From contig NZ_AP025730.1 in assembly GCF_023734135.1 (NCBI RefSeq), forward strand, positions 5,270,001 to 5,334,000: a stretch of 64,000 nucleotides of DNA. Reading direction: 5' to 3'. Below are positions 19,220 through 31,437 of this stretch, in pieces. Position numbers and translations under genes: made by a program. Source of the DNA: Sphaerotilus microaerophilus (lineage in GTDB: Bacteria; Pseudomonadota; Gammaproteobacteria; Burkholderiales; Burkholderiaceae_C). The notes under the pieces were generated by a model. The model had not been told where the DNA came from, ran no database searches, and saw only the letters and a program-made list of their open reading frames with translations. The first letter of the stretch is position 1, and each line of letters opens with the position of its first letter.

Positions 19220-19884
19220 AGCAGCCCCCGCTCGGCAAACGAGACGATCTGCCCCCGCCCCACCACCAGGTGGTCGAGCACGCGCACGTCGACCAGCGCC
19301 AGCGCGTTCTTGAGCGACTGGGTCAGGAACTCGTCGGCCCGCGAGGGCTCGGCCACGCCCGAGGGATGGTTGTGCGCCAGCAGCACCGCCGCGGCGTTGA
19401 GCGCCAGCGCGCGCTTGAGCACCTCGCGCGGGTAGACGCTGGTCTGCGTCAGCGTGCCTCGAAACAGCGGCTCGTAGGCAATCAGCCGGTGCTGCGCATC
19501 CAGGAACAGCACCGCGAACACCTCGTGTGCCAGGTCGGCCAGCTGCAGCTTCAGGTACTCGCGCACCGTCGTGGGGCTGTCGAACACCGGCCGCTGCGCC
19601 AGCTCGGCCGTCAGCGCGCGCCGCGCCAGCTCCAGCACCGCCTGCAGCTCGGCCAACTTGGCGGGCCCCAGGCCCTTGACCTTGGCGAGCTGGTTCGGCT
19701 CCGTGCGCAGCAGCCCGGAAACGCCACCGTTGCGCGCCAGCAGCTGCTCGGCCATCTGCAGCACCCCCAGGCCCTGCGTCCCGGTGCGCAGCAGCAGCGC
19801 CAGCAGCTCGGCATCGGCCAGCGCCGCCGGGCCCTGGGCCAGGAGCTTCTCGCGGGGACGCAGCGCGGCGGGCAGGTCTTTCAT
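19216..19884 (-). CDS. radC: RadC-family JAB/MPN protein
   Basis: 222 residues, full length. An N-terminal helix-hairpin-helix ([21 protein letters not shown]) precedes the JAMM metalloprotease-like motif [15 protein letters not shown] near 172-186. Despite the name, a direct repair function has not been established for RadC; many copies travel on mobile elements, but this one sits in a chromosomal housekeeping position, divergent from fkpB with a 125-bp shared promoter region. Confidence 0.93.
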   Translation of the reverse strand: MKDLPAALRPREKLLAQGPAALADAELLALLLRTGTQGLGVLQMAEQLLARNGGVSGLLRTEPNQLAKVKGLGPAKLAELQAVLELARRALTAELAQRPVFDSPTTVREYLKLQLADLAHEVFAVLFLDAQHRLIAYEPLFRGTLTQTSVYPREVLKRALALNAAAVLLAHNHPSGVAEPSRADEFLTQSLKNALALVDVRVLDHLVVGRGQIVSFAERGLL

Positions 19885-20009
19885 CGGCGTCGTGCGGTAG
19901 GTGGCTCGGGCGCGGGGCCGGCCATGGAGGCGGCACCTAAAATCGCGGCCAGTCTACCCACACAACGCTGCCGCGCGCCGATGCCGCCGCGCAGCCCACA
20001 GGATCCACC

Positions 20010-20464
20010 ATGTCCCAGGTTCAAGCGGGTTCCTTCCTCACCCTCCACTACCGCCTCGCCGGCCCGGACGGTGCCGACGTGATCAACACCTTCACGTCCA
20101 AGCCGGCCACGCTGTCGCTGGGCACCGGCACGCTGTCGCCGGCCATCGAGGAGCGCCTGATCGGCCTGGAAGAAGGCAGCCGCCACACCCTGGAGCTGCC
20201 CGCTGGCGCGGCCTTCGGCGAGCGCAACCCGGCGATGGTGCAGCGCCTGGCCGCCAAGGTGCTGCGCGACATGGGTGACCCCTGCGAGACCTACACCGTC
20301 GGCGACGCGGTGCAGTTCCCCACCCCGGATGGCCAGGGCTCGTTCGCCGGCGTGGTGCGGGCGGTGGACCCCAGCGGCGGCAAGGAGTGGGTCGAGTTCG
20401 ACTTCAACCACCCGCTCGCCGGCCAGCCGGTGACCTTTGAAGTCCAGCTCATCGGGGTGCTGTG

Positions 20465-20465
<1 letters not shown>
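20010..20465 (+). CDS. fkpB: FKBP-type peptidyl-prolyl isomerase, SlpA/FkpB
   Basis: 151 residues. SlpA-type FKBP with an inserted flap: [19 protein letters not shown], then [22 protein letters not shown], then [15 protein letters not shown]. It catalyses cis-trans proline isomerisation and acts as a cytoplasmic chaperone. It is followed immediately by ispH with a one-base stop/start overlap, the fkpB-ispH pairing known from enterobacteria. Confidence 0.93.
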
Positions 20466-22902
<2,437 letters not shown>

Positions 22903-22956
22903 CTCGCTCCTTTGCTGGACCGACCGCCAGCACCGCCGTCCAGGCGGGCGTGATCA

Positions 22957-23047
22957 GGAGAGATGGCAGAGTGGTCGAATGCGCCGGACTCGAAATCCGG
23001 TATACGGTACTCCCGTATCGAGGGTTCGAATCCCTCTCTCTCCGCCA
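22957..23047 (+). tRNA. tRNA-Ser (anticodon CGA)
   Basis: A 91-base cloverleaf with encoded CCA. The acceptor stem GGAGAGA pairs with TCTCTCC, followed by discriminator G and CCA. The anticodon stem CCGGA/TCCGG encloses loop CTCGAAA with anticodon CGA at 22991-22993, reading UCG. A long variable arm (TACGG-TACTC-CCGTA) and T-loop GGTTCGAATCC complete a class II serine tRNA. A strong terminator follows. Confidence 0.97.
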
Positions 23048-23052
23048 AGATG

Positions 23053-23090
23053 AACCCCAAGTGCCGACGGCGCTTGGGGTTTTTTCTTTT
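23053..23090 (+). terminator. intrinsic terminator after tRNA-Ser
   Basis: A 13-bp stem (AACCCCAAGTGCC with GGCGCTTGGGGTT, one T-G wobble) closes a GAC loop and runs directly into TTTTTCTTTT. This is a textbook rho-independent terminator, six bases after the tRNA CCA end. Confidence 0.92.
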
Positions 23091-23182
23091 CTTCCGGGGC
23101 GTCGATCCCCCGCCTCGCTGACCACCCGGTCAGTTTGCCCCCCGTCAAGACTGTTGCGTTCACCGCGGCGCAACATGGCGGC

Positions 23183-23944
23183 ATGGGCGCGATCGAGCAA
23201 TCCGTCACGGCTGGGGCGCGGCCTCCGGAGGAGGCGCTGTTCGTCGTCACCGACCTCTCCAAGGTCTACCGCACCGGCGAGGACGGCGACGAGCTGCAGG
23301 TGCAGGCGCTGCGCGGGGTGGACCTGGAGGTGCGCGCGGGCGAGTTCGTGGTGCTGCTGGGCGCCTCGGGCAGCGGCAAGTCGACCCTGCTGAACATCCT
23401 CGGCGGGCTGGAGGTGGCCACCAGCGGCTCGGTGCGCTACGCCGGGCAGGAGCTGACCACGCTGGACGAGGAGGCGCTGACGCGCTACCGGCGCGTCAAC
23501 GTGGGCTTCGTGTTCCAGTTCTACAACCTGATCCCGAGCCTGACGGCACGCGAGAACGTCGCGCTGGTCACCGACATCGTCGAGGCGCCGATGGACCCGG
23601 ACGAGGCGCTGGCGCTGGTCGGCCTGGCGCCGCGGCGCAACCACTTCCCGTCGCAGCTCTCGGGGGGCGAACAGCAGCGCGTGGCGATCGCACGGGCCAT
23701 CGTCAAGCGCCCCCAGGTGCTGCTCTGCGACGAGCCCACCGGCGCGCTGGACTACCCGACCGGCAAGCTGGTGCTGGAAGTGATCGCGCGCATCAGCCAG
23801 GAGCTGGGCACGACGGTGGTGGTGATCACGCACAACGCCGCCATCGCCGCGATGGCCGACCGCGTGCTGCACCTGGGCGACGGGCGCATCCAGCGCGAGG
23901 AGCGCAACGCGCGGCGCGCGGACCCGTCCGAGCTGTCGTGGTAG
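23183..23944 (+). CDS. ABC transporter ATP-binding protein (MacB/LolD family)
   Basis: 253 residues. Walker [18 protein letters not shown]-loop region [18 protein letters not shown], signature [14 protein letters not shown], Walker [13 protein letters not shown] and switch His in [11 protein letters not shown] are all present. This subfamily works with FtsX-type permeases and membrane fusion proteins, exactly the next two genes. Start: ATG at 23183; an in-frame TTG at 23135 is an alternative. Likely first gene of a tripartite export operon; substrate unknown. Confidence 0.92.
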   Translation: MGAIEQSVTAGARPPEEALFVVTDLSKVYRTGEDGDELQVQALRGVDLEVRAGEFVVLLGASGSGKSTLLNILGGLEVATSGSVRYAGQELTTLDEEALTRYRRVNVGFVFQFYNLIPSLTARENVALVTDIVEAPMDPDEALALVGLAPRRNHFPSQLSGGEQQRVAIARAIVKRPQVLLCDEPTGALDYPTGKLVLEVIARISQELGTTVVVITHNAAIAAMADRVLHLGDGRIQREERNARRADPSELSW

Positions 23945-23978
23945 CGCAAGAGGCCCAGGCACACAGGACGACGGCGCC

Positions 23979-26444
23979 ATGAAGGCCCTCACCCGCAAGC
24001 TGCTGCGCGACCTGCGCCTGATGTGGAGCCAGGCGCTGACGATCGCGCTGGTGGTGGCCAGCGGCATCGCCGGCTTCGTGACCACGCTGTCGGCGGTGGA
24101 GTCGCTGGAGGCGGCGCGCGACCGCTATTACGCGGTTGGGCACTTTGCCGACGTGTTCGCCAGCGTCAAGCGCGCGCCGCTGTCGGTGATCGAACAGGTG
24201 CGCGCGCTGCCGGGCGTGGCCGACGTGCAGCCGAGCACCGAGTTCATCGTGCGCATCGAGCTGCCCGGGGTGAACGACCCGATCATCGGCCAGCTGATCG
24301 GCATCGACCGGCGCCAGCCGCCGCGGCTGAACCTGGTGACGGTGCGCGGCGGTCACTTCCCGACGGCGCAGGAGGCGCTGGCCCACGCGGCCAATGGAGG
24401 TGGCAGCGGCGGTGGGCAGGGCGCTGCGGTGATCCCGGCGCTGGTGTCGGAGGCCTTTGCGAATGCGCACGGGCTGAAACCCGGCTCGCGCCTGAACGCC
24501 CTGATCAATGGCCGCCAGCGCACGCTGGAGGTGGCCGGGCTGGCGTTGTCGCCGGAGTTCATCTTCGCCGGGCTCTGGGGCATGCCGGACCTGCGCGGCT
24601 TCGGCGTCTTCTGGATCGACCGGGAGGTGCTGGCCGCCGCCTACGACATGGAGGGCGCCTTCAACCGGCTGGCGATCAAGCTGGCGCCCACTGGCGCCGC
24701 AGCCGGTGAAGCGGCAGACACACCGACAAACCAGGAAGCCCAGGTGCTGGCCGACCTGGAGCGGGTGCTGGCGCCCTGGGGCGGGCGCGACCCGCGCGCT
24801 CGCACGGACCAGACCTCGCACGCGATGCTGGACAACGAGATCAAGGAGCAGCACGTGATGGGCACCGTGCTGCCGGCGATCTTCCTGGGCGTGGCGGCCT
24901 TCCTGCTCAACGTGGTGGTGAGCCGGCTGGTGGCCACGCAGCGCGAGCAGATCGCGGCGCTGAAGGCGCTGGGCTACGCCAACCGGCAGATCGTCGCGCA
25001 CTACCTGCAGCTGGTGCTGGCCATCGTGGCGCTGGGCGGGGTGCTGGGCGTGGCGCTGGGGCGCTGGCTGGGGCGGATGTTCCTGGGGCTGTACGCGGAG
25101 TTCTTCCGCTTCCCGAGCTTCGAGCACGAGCTGGGCGCCTGGCTGGTGCTGCTGAGCGTGGGGCTGAGCGTGGCCACGGCGGTGGCGGGCACGCTGGGCG
25201 CCATCCTGGCCACTGTGCGGCTGAGCCCCGCGGCCGCCATGCGCCCGCCGGCACCGGGGCGCTACCGGCGCACGCTGGTGGAGCGCTTCCTGGCGCTGCC
25301 GGGGGTGCGCCGGGTCATCCACCTCGGTCCGCCCGCGCGCATGGTGCTGCGCAACATGGAGCGCCGGCCCTGGCGTACCACGCTGTCGATCACCGGGGTG
25401 GCCGCGGCGGTGGCGATCGTGATCATGGGCAACTTCTTCCGCGACGCGATCGAGACCATCGTCGACACCACCTTCACGCTGTCGATGCGCAGCGACGTCT
25501 CGGTCTGGCCGACCGACCCGGTGGCCGAGCGCATGCGCCACGAGCTGGAGCACCTGCCGGGCGTGCGCGCAGTGGAGTCCAACCGCTACGTGGCCGTCAC
25601 CTTGGTCAACGGCCAGCGGCGCGAGCGCAGCCAGATCCGTGGCGTGCCGGCCGAGCCGCAGCTGTACCGCATCATCGACGTGGCCAACCGCGAGTCCCGC
25701 CCCAGCCCGGGCGGCCTGCTGCTGACCGACCGGCTGGCCGACAAGCTGGGCCTGCGCATCGGCGATGTGGTGCGCGTGGAGATCCAGGAGGGCCGCCCGC
25801 GCAGCATCGAGCTGACAGTGGACGGCACGGTGCGCGAGATGATGGGGCTGAACGCCTACATGGAGCGCCGCGCGCTCAACCGCGCGCTGGGCGAGGGCGA
25901 TGTGGCCAGCGGCTTCACGGTGGCGCTGGAGCCGGGCACGGAGGCCGCCTTCCTGGCCGCCACCCGCGGCCTGCCGCGCGTGGCAGGCGCCTTCAGCAAG
26001 GCCAGCATGCTGCGCAACATGAACGAGATCAGCGCGCGCAACGTGCGCATCATGAGCACGGTGCTGACGTTGTTCGCCAGCGTGATCGCGGTGGGCGTGG
26101 TCTACAACAACGCGCGCATCGCGCTGGCCGAGCGGGCCTGGGAGCTGGCCAGCCTGCGGGTGCTGGGCTTCACGCGCGGCGAGGTGTCGGCGCTGCTGCT
26201 GGGTGAGCTGGCACTGGTGATCGCAGTGGCGCTGCCGCTGGGGATGGCGCTGGGCTGGGCGCTGGTGCACGGCATCGTCGACCTGCTGAAGTCCGACCAG
26301 TTCTATTTCCCCGTGGTGATCCAGCCGCGCACCTACGCCTGGGCCGCCATCGCGGTGCTGGCCGCCGGGGTGGCGAGCGCGCTGGTGGTGCGTCGGCGCA
26401 TCGACCGGCTGGACATGGTGCAGGCCCTGAAGACACGGGAATGA
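23979..26444 (+). CDS. FtsX-type ABC transporter permease (duplicated domain)
   Basis: 821 residues. There are two FtsX/MacB-PCD modules. The first has a membrane helix at about 17-38, a ~240-residue periplasmic segment and three helices (about 288-308, 340-360, 385-407). The second repeats this pattern from about 460, ending with three helices after about 695. The conserved cytoplasmic helix [12 protein letters not shown] after the first module and [12 protein letters not shown] in the second are the ATPase-coupling sites. Pairs with the ATPase upstream and the fusion protein downstream. Confidence 0.9.
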   Translation: MKALTRKLLRDLRLMWSQALTIALVVASGIAGFVTTLSAVESLEAARDRYYAVGHFADVFASVKRAPLSVIEQVRALPGVADVQPSTEFIVRIELPGVNDPIIGQLIGIDRRQPPRLNLVTVRGGHFPTAQEALAHAANGGGSGGGQGAAVIPALVSEAFANAHGLKPGSRLNALINGRQRTLEVAGLALSPEFIFAGLWGMPDLRGFGVFWIDREVLAAAYDMEGAFNRLAIKLAPTGAAAGEAADTPTNQEAQVLADLERVLAPWGGRDPRARTDQTSHAMLDNEIKEQHVMGTVLPAIFLGVAAFLLNVVVSRLVATQREQIAALKALGYANRQIVAHYLQLVLAIVALGGVLGVALGRWLGRMFLGLYAEFFRFPSFEHELGAWLVLLSVGLSVATAVAGTLGAILATVRLSPAAAMRPPAPGRYRRTLVERFLALPGVRRVIHLGPPARMVLRNMERRPWRTTLSITGVAAAVAIVIMGNFFRDAIETIVDTTFTLSMRSDVSVWPTDPVAERMRHELEHLPGVRAVESNRYVAVTLVNGQRRERSQIRGVPAEPQLYRIIDVANRESRPSPGGLLLTDRLADKLGLRIGDVVRVEIQEGRPRSIELTVDGTVREMMGLNAYMERRALNRALGEGDVASGFTVALEPGTEAAFLAATRGLPRVAGAFSKASMLRNMNEISARNVRIMSTVLTLFASVIAVGVVYNNARIALAERAWELASLRVLGFTRGEVSALLLGELALVIAVALPLGMALGWALVHGIVDLLKSDQFYFPVVIQPRTYAWAAIAVLAAGVASALVVRRRIDRLDMVQALKTRE

Positions 26445-26473
26445 AGACGGCAGAGGCAATCGGTGAGTGAAGC

Positions 26474-27754
26474 ATGAAGATCCAACGCAAGACGCTCGTC
26501 CTCGGCACGCTGGCCACGCTGGCGGTGGCCGGTCTGCTGGCCTGGGCCTTCGCGCCGCGGCCGCTGGCCGTGGAAGTGGCCGCGGTGACGCAGGGACCCT
26601 TCGAGACCACGCTGGACGAGGACGGCCAGACCCGCCTGCGCGAGCGCTACGGGGTGTCCGCCCCGCTGGCCGGGCGGCTGGCGCGCATCACGCTGCGCGA
26701 GGGCGACGCGGTGGAGGCTGGCGCCACGCTGGCCACGCTCACCCCCGTGCTGGCACCGCTGCTGGATGAGCGCACGGCCCGCGAGGCGCAGGCGCGCGTG
26801 GCCACCGCCCAGGCGGTGCTGCAGCGCGCCGCCACACGCATCGAGCGTGCCAAGGTGGCGCAGGCCCAGGCGGACAGTGAACTGCGGCGCAGCGAGCCGC
26901 TGGCGGCGCAGGGCTTCGTCTCCCCCAGCCGGGTGGACGACGCCAAGCTGGCGGTGGCCGCGGCACGCAGCGAGGCTGACACCGCGGTGATCGAGCGCGA
27001 AGTCGCCACCCGCGAGCTGGCCCAGGCGCGCGCCGCGCTGGAGGCGGTGCGCGGCCCGGGGGGCAGCAGCTTCAACGTGAAGTCGCCGGTGACCGGCCGG
27101 GTGCTGAAGGTGCACCAGACCAGCGAGGCCAGCGTCGCCATGGGCACGCCGCTGCTGGACGTGGGCGACACGCGCCGGCTGGAGGTGGTGGCCGAACTGC
27201 TGACCAGCGATGCGCTGCAGATCCCGCCCGGCGCCACGGTGCGCATCGAACGCTGGGGTGGCGAGGGTGAGCTGGCCGGGCGGGTGCGGCGCGTCGAGCC
27301 GGCCGCGGTCACCAAGGTGTCCGCGCTGGGCGTGGAGGAGCAGCGCGTCAAGGTGCTGATCGACCTGACCAGCCCGCCCGCACAGTGGGCCGCGCTGGGC
27401 GAGGCCTACCGGGTGGGCGTGCGCATCGTCACGCGCGCGCAGCCGCAGGCGCTGCAGGTGCCGGTGAGCGCGCTGTTCCCGCCACCAGCGGGAACGGAGG
27501 ATTCGTTGGCCGTGGGCCACAGTGCCTCGGCCCCGGCCAGCGCCGCTGCCCCCGTCCCCGCAGGCCCGGCAGCCACGCCGATGGCGGTCTATGCCGTCGA
27601 GGGCGGCCAGGTGCGGCTCGTGCCGGTCGAGCTGCTGGCGCGCAATGGGCGTAGCGCCTGGATCCGCGCCGCCCTGCCGGTCGGGCAGGCGGTGGTGATC
27701 TACCCCCCGGCCAGCCTGCGCGACGGCCAGCGCGTGCAGGTGCGCCGGGTCTAG
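26474..27754 (+). CDS. HlyD/MacA-family periplasmic membrane-fusion protein
   Basis: 426 residues. A single N-terminal membrane anchor (about 7-27) is followed by a biotinyl-lipoyl-like half (RERYGVSAPLAGRLARI), an Ala/Arg-rich coiled-coil hairpin (about 95-190), the second lipoyl half (FNVKSPVTGRVLKVHQ) and beta-barrel region. An Ala/Pro-rich insert lies at about 340-370 before the last strand. It should bridge the inner-membrane ABC permease to an outer-membrane channel, which is not encoded nearby. Confidence 0.9.
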   Translation: MKIQRKTLVLGTLATLAVAGLLAWAFAPRPLAVEVAAVTQGPFETTLDEDGQTRLRERYGVSAPLAGRLARITLREGDAVEAGATLATLTPVLAPLLDERTAREAQARVATAQAVLQRAATRIERAKVAQAQADSELRRSEPLAAQGFVSPSRVDDAKLAVAAARSEADTAVIEREVATRELAQARAALEAVRGPGGSSFNVKSPVTGRVLKVHQTSEASVAMGTPLLDVGDTRRLEVVAELLTSDALQIPPGATVRIERWGGEGELAGRVRRVEPAAVTKVSALGVEEQRVKVLIDLTSPPAQWAALGEAYRVGVRIVTRAQPQALQVPVSALFPPPAGTEDSLAVGHSASAPASAAAPVPAGPAATPMAVYAVEGGQVRLVPVELLARNGRSAWIRAALPVGQAVVIYPPASLRDGQRVQVRRV

Positions 27755-27915
27755 CAACCCGCCGCCCCCGGCCCCCCGGTTCGCGCGGCCACGGCCCTGA
27801 CGGGTCGCCCGCGGGGACTCGGCAGGCAGCCGGTTTTGCACGCCCCCACCCCCTCGCCACCCACCCGAAATCGGCGACGGCAGTGCCGTGACCGGCTACC
27901 ATGCACGTAACCTTG

Positions 27916-27931
27916 TGTGACACGTTTCACA
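27916..27931. promoter_or_regulatory. perfect CRP-type operator upstream of glycosyltransferase
   Basis: TGTGACACGTTTCACA is an exact TGTGA-N6-TCACA palindrome, the CRP/Vfr consensus. It lies 27 bases before the likely start codon of the glycosyltransferase and after the end of the HlyD gene. Being so close to the coding start, it would overlap or lie downstream of the promoter, which allows repression as well as activation. Confidence 0.55.
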
Positions 27932-27957
27932 GATTGTGTTCCACCACAAGGATGCAC

Positions 27958-29145
27958 ATGCTCGTCTCCATCGTCATCAACAACCACAACTACGCGCGCT
28001 TCCTGGGGCAGGCCATCGACAGCGCCCTGGCGCAGACCCATGCCGAGCTGGAAGTGATCGTCTGCGACGACGCCTCCACCGACGACAGCTGGGCGGTGAT
28101 GCAGGGCTACGGCACGCGCATCACGGCCCTGCGCAACGAGACCAACGGCGGCCAGGCCGCGGCGATGAACGCCGGCTTCGCGGCCAGCCGCGGCGAGTTC
28201 GTGCTTTTTCTGGATTCGGACGACCTGCTCGACCCCACGGCCTTGGCCACCTGCCTGCCGCTGTTCGCCCCGGGGGTCGCGAAAATCCAGTTCGCGCTGC
28301 GCTGCATCGACGCTGAAGGCACGCCGCTGGGCCGGCAGATCCCCTTCCTGATGCATGCGGGCGACGTGCGGCCGATGATCCGCCGCTTCGGCAGCTACGC
28401 CGGCCCGCCCTCCAGCGGCAACTTCTACCGCCGCAGCGCGATCGAGCGCTACTTCCCGCTGCACGCCCCCGACTGGCGGCGCGCGGCGGACACGCCGCCC
28501 TTCCTCCTCAGCGCCTTCAACGGTCGCATCGTCAACGCCCCGCAGGCGCTGGGCGGCTACCGCATCCACAGCAGCAGCAACCGCGGCCGCGGCGGCTTCG
28601 GCAACATCGTCACCCGCCACGCCGACGCGCTGCGCGTCGACCTGCACCGCCGCAACGCCACGCTGGCCATCCTGGAGCGCGTGGACGGCCAGGCCCTGGC
28701 CGGCCCTTTCCTGCCCGCCCCCTGGAACCTGCGCACCCGCGCCATGTCCTGGCGGCTGGAGCGCGAGGCGCACCCCTTCCCGGAGGACAGCGCCTGGTCG
28801 CTGATGAAGCTGCAGGCCCAGGCCCTGAGCGCCTGCCCGGGCTACACCTGGCTCGAACGCCGCCTCTCGCAGGCCTGGCTGATCGGCATCCTGGCGATGC
28901 CGGGCGGGCTGGCCTGGCGCTTGGCGCTGACCAACACCTCCAGCCACCTGCGGCGGCGCATTGGCCGGCTCAGCGGCCGCGCAGGTCCGCACGGGGCGCC
29001 CCACCACGGCCCACCGGGCAGCCCGCACGGCGGCCAGCGCAGCAGCCAGCTCTCCACGCCCCTCACGCCACAGCTCACGGCCCAGCGCGCCGGCCAGCTC
29101 ACCCACCCCCACGCCAGCCAGGGCGCCAGCCGGCGAGCAGCCTGA
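27958..29145 (+). CDS. family 2 glycosyltransferase
   Basis: About 395 residues. The GT-A fold is clear: MLVSIVINNHNYARFLGQAIDSAL, then VIVCDDASTDDSW, and the metal-binding DSDDL in FVLFLDSDDLLDP. AAGGA sits six bases before ATG 27958, which decides the start over ATG 27952 and 27901. The last ~55 residues are an odd His/Pro/Ser/Gln-rich tail with no fold evident. It is expected to add a sugar to a surface polysaccharide. It precedes a TupA-like ATP-grasp gene by 50 bases. Confidence 0.88.
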   Translation: MLVSIVINNHNYARFLGQAIDSALAQTHAELEVIVCDDASTDDSWAVMQGYGTRITALRNETNGGQAAAMNAGFAASRGEFVLFLDSDDLLDPTALATCLPLFAPGVAKIQFALRCIDAEGTPLGRQIPFLMHAGDVRPMIRRFGSYAGPPSSGNFYRRSAIERYFPLHAPDWRRAADTPPFLLSAFNGRIVNAPQALGGYRIHSSSNRGRGGFGNIVTRHADALRVDLHRRNATLAILERVDGQALAGPFLPAPWNLRTRAMSWRLEREAHPFPEDSAWSLMKLQAQALSACPGYTWLERRLSQAWLIGILAMPGGLAWRLALTNTSSHLRRRIGRLSGRAGPHGAPHHGPPGSPHGGQRSSQLSTPLTPQLTAQRAGQLTHPHASQGASRRAA

Positions 29146-29195
29146 CGCAGCCAGCCGCCCCGCCCCCAGCCACCGCCCCCCGGCCCCAAGGCTCC

Positions 29196-30290
29196 ATGGA
29201 CGCTCACACGCCGCTCCCCGATCCCTCCAGCATCCAGACGCCCGACCCGGCCTGCGTCGCGGCGCCCCCAGCGCCCCGCTTTGCACGGGCGCGGCACTTC
29301 CTGCGGCGCCTGGCAGGCATCCGGCGGCCGGACCTGCTGGTGGCGCGGCGCATCGGCCGGCTGCTGCCGGACCGCCTGTACCTGGCGCTGGGCCACCTGG
29401 CCTACTTCGGCCGCTGGCCGAACTACACCCACCCGCGCAGCCTCAACGAGCACATCCACGCCTACATGCTGCGCTGCCGCTCGCCGCTGCTGCACATCGC
29501 GGCCGACAAGCTCGCCACCCGCGAGCACGTGGCCCGGGTGCTGGGCGAGCAGTACCTGGTGCCGCTGATCGGCGCGTGGGACAGCGCCGACGCGGTGCCG
29601 CTCAAGACCCTGCCGCGCCCCTGCGTGGTCAAGACCACCGTCGGCAGCGGGCAGGTGTGGTTCCTCAAGCCCGGCGTGTACACCGACCTGTGCGAACTGC
29701 GCCAGCACCTGCGCCGCTGGCTGGCCACCGACTTCAGCAGCCTCAGCCGCGAGTGGTGCTACCGCGGCCTGCCCAACCGCGTGATCGCCGAGGAGATGCT
29801 GGTCGGCGAGGCCGGCGCGCAGGGCGCGGAGCAGGCAGAGGGCGCGCTGCCGGCCGACTACAAGTTCTACGTCATCGGCGGTGCGGTGCGCTTCATCCAG
29901 GTCGACCGCGGCCGATTCGCTGCGCACACGCGCAACCTGTACGACACCGGCTGGCGCCTGCTCGAAGAGAGGCTGACGCTGGAGAACCACCCCGCCGACC
30001 CGCGCCCGCCACGGCTGCAGGAGATGATCGATCTCACCCAGCGGCTGGCCGAGCCCTTCGAGTTCCTGCGCGTGGACTGGTACGTCGTCGGCGAGCGGAT
30101 CTACATCGGCGAGCTGACCAACTACCCGGGCGCCGGCTTCGAGCGCTTCATCCCGCCGAGCTACGCGTTGGAGCTGGGCAGCCACTGGCGCGTGCCGGCC
30201 GAGGTGGCCGAGGTGGCGGAAGCGGCCAACGCGCCAGCCTCCGCCGAAGCGGCCCGCGGCCGCAACGTCAGCCAGGCCGGCCGCTCGTAG
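29196..30290 (+). CDS. TupA-like ATP-grasp protein (polysaccharide biosynthesis)
   Basis: 364 residues. The TupA-like ATP-grasp family is recognised by YTHPRSLNEHIHAYMLR, DKLATREHVARVLGEQYLVPLIGAW, PCVVKTTVGSGQVW, DYKFYVIGGAVRFIQVDR and the C-terminal RVDWYVVGERIYIGELTNYPGAGFE. Members occur in capsule, teichuronopeptide and exopolysaccharide loci and are thought to form amide/ester links with ATP. AAGG lies seven bases before the ATG. The last 130 bases are antisense to the convergent acyltransferase gene. Confidence 0.82.
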   Translation: MDAHTPLPDPSSIQTPDPACVAAPPAPRFARARHFLRRLAGIRRPDLLVARRIGRLLPDRLYLALGHLAYFGRWPNYTHPRSLNEHIHAYMLRCRSPLLHIAADKLATREHVARVLGEQYLVPLIGAWDSADAVPLKTLPRPCVVKTTVGSGQVWFLKPGVYTDLCELRQHLRRWLATDFSSLSREWCYRGLPNRVIAEEMLVGEAGAQGAEQAEGALPADYKFYVIGGAVRFIQVDRGRFAAHTRNLYDTGWRLLEERLTLENHPADPRPPRLQEMIDLTQRLAEPFEFLRVDWYVVGERIYIGELTNYPGAGFERFIPPSYALELGSHWRVPAEVAEVAEAANAPASAEAARGRNVSQAGRS

Positions 30291-31276
30291 AGCCAGCGCA
30301 GCGGCGTGCGCCGCAGCGCCCAGCCGAGCGCCAGCGCCACGGCGATCGAACCAGCCCAGGCCAGCGTGGCCACCGCGTCCTCACCCAGCCGGGGCGCGAC
30401 GGGCCGCAGCGCCCGCAGGATCGCCAGCATCGGGATGAAGAAGCCCAGGTAGATCACCAGGCTCTGCGAGCCCAGCCAGCGCAGCAGCCCGGCGGCGCGC
30501 CAGCGCGACAGCCAGGCCGAGCCCAGCACCACCGCCGCGATGCCCAGGAAACCGAACACCAGCAGCGCCGCCCCCTCATTGGCGTGGGCGCCGGTGGTGA
30601 ACCAGTGGTTCAGCGGCACCCAGGCCGCCAGCAGCGCCAGCGTGGCCACCGGGTGCGCACGCGCCCACTGCGCCAGGGCCAGCACCCGCGCCGACAGCAC
30701 GTGGCCGGCATAGAAGAAGACGAAGTACTTGGCAAACCAGTCCAGCGGCGGGATGCCCGTGTGCGGCTGCGCCACCATCGCCAGCGCCGCCAGCGGCAGC
30801 ACCAGCGCCACCGGCAGACGCTGCAACAGCCTGGCCGCGACGAAGTACAGCGGCAGCATCAGGATGAACCACAGCATCGCCTCCGGCTTGTAGAGCCGGT
30901 AGGCCAGCAGCGCCAGCGCGTCGGCCGTGCTCACAGGCCGCTGTGCCGATCCGCCCAGCCACAGCAGCGGCACGAGGATCAGTGTCCACAGCAGCAGGAA
31001 GTACCAGTAGTGGACGACCTTGGTATCCAGGTAGCTGCGCCAGGGCCGGTGCAGCACCGCGCCGACGAACAGCCCTGACAGCAGGAAGAAGTCCGGCATC
31101 CGGAACGGCCGCGCGAAGGTCTCGAAGGGCACGATCCAGCCGGCCTTCCACTCCATCGCCCGGCCCACCCACAGCGCCACCACCGCCACCATGCACAGGC
31201 CCTTGGCGATGTCCACCCAGGCCAGGCGGTCACCAGGCTTCGGCGGGGCATCGGAGGTGGTGTGATCGGGCGACAT
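30161..31276 (-). CDS. acyltransferase-3 family membrane protein (OpgC/exopolysaccharide type)
   Basis: 371 residues with about ten membrane segments. It begins RLAWVDIAKGLCMVAVVALW, the typical acyltransferase-3 opening with the conserved acidic residue, then FRMPDFFLLSGLFVG, and a C-terminal half of repeated hydrophobic helices. Such proteins O-acetylate or succinylate surface glycans. The likely start is ATG 31276, with an in-frame TTG at 31288. Its 3' end overlaps the TupA-like gene on the other strand by 130 bases. Confidence 0.85.
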   Translation of the reverse strand: MSPDHTTSDAPPKPGDRLAWVDIAKGLCMVAVVALWVGRAMEWKAGWIVPFETFARPFRMPDFFLLSGLFVGAVLHRPWRSYLDTKVVHYWYFLLLWTLILVPLLWLGGSAQRPVSTADALALLAYRLYKPEAMLWFILMLPLYFVAARLLQRLPVALVLPLAALAMVAQPHTGIPPLDWFAKYFVFFYAGHVLSARVLALAQWARAHPVATLALLAAWVPLNHWFTTGAHANEGAALLVFGFLGIAAVVLGSAWLSRWRAAGLLRWLGSQSLVIYLGFFIPMLAILRALRPVAPRLGEDAVATLAWAGSIAVALALGWALRRTPLRWLYERPAWLTLRPRAASAEAGALAASATSATSAGTRQWLPSSNA

Positions 31277-31299
31277 GGGCGGCCACAAGTGTTTCGAAT

Positions 31300-31315
31300 T
31301 GTGTCATTTTGCACA
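31300..31315. promoter_or_regulatory. CRP-like site between divergent acyltransferase and lipoprotein genes
   Basis: TGTGTCATTTTGCACA has the TGTG-N8-CACA half-site pattern of CRP boxes, with one mismatch in each five-base arm. It lies 24 bases before the acyltransferase start and 123 bases before the lipoprotein start, in an unusually AT-rich patch. Confidence 0.4.
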
Positions 31316-31437
31316 GAAAGCGTCCCAGACGCAGAGAGGGCTTCCGAGTACACGACCCGGGGGCATGATGCGCGGCGGCCCGCCAGCGCAGCCCCTGCCC
31401 GGCAGGACCGGCCCATTCACGTTCAGGAGAGAACCCC

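Noticed and set aside
27901..27957. Upstream ATG for the family 2 glycosyltransferase
   Set aside because: It would place the CRP-type palindrome inside the coding region; AAGGA before 27958 is the better initiation signal.
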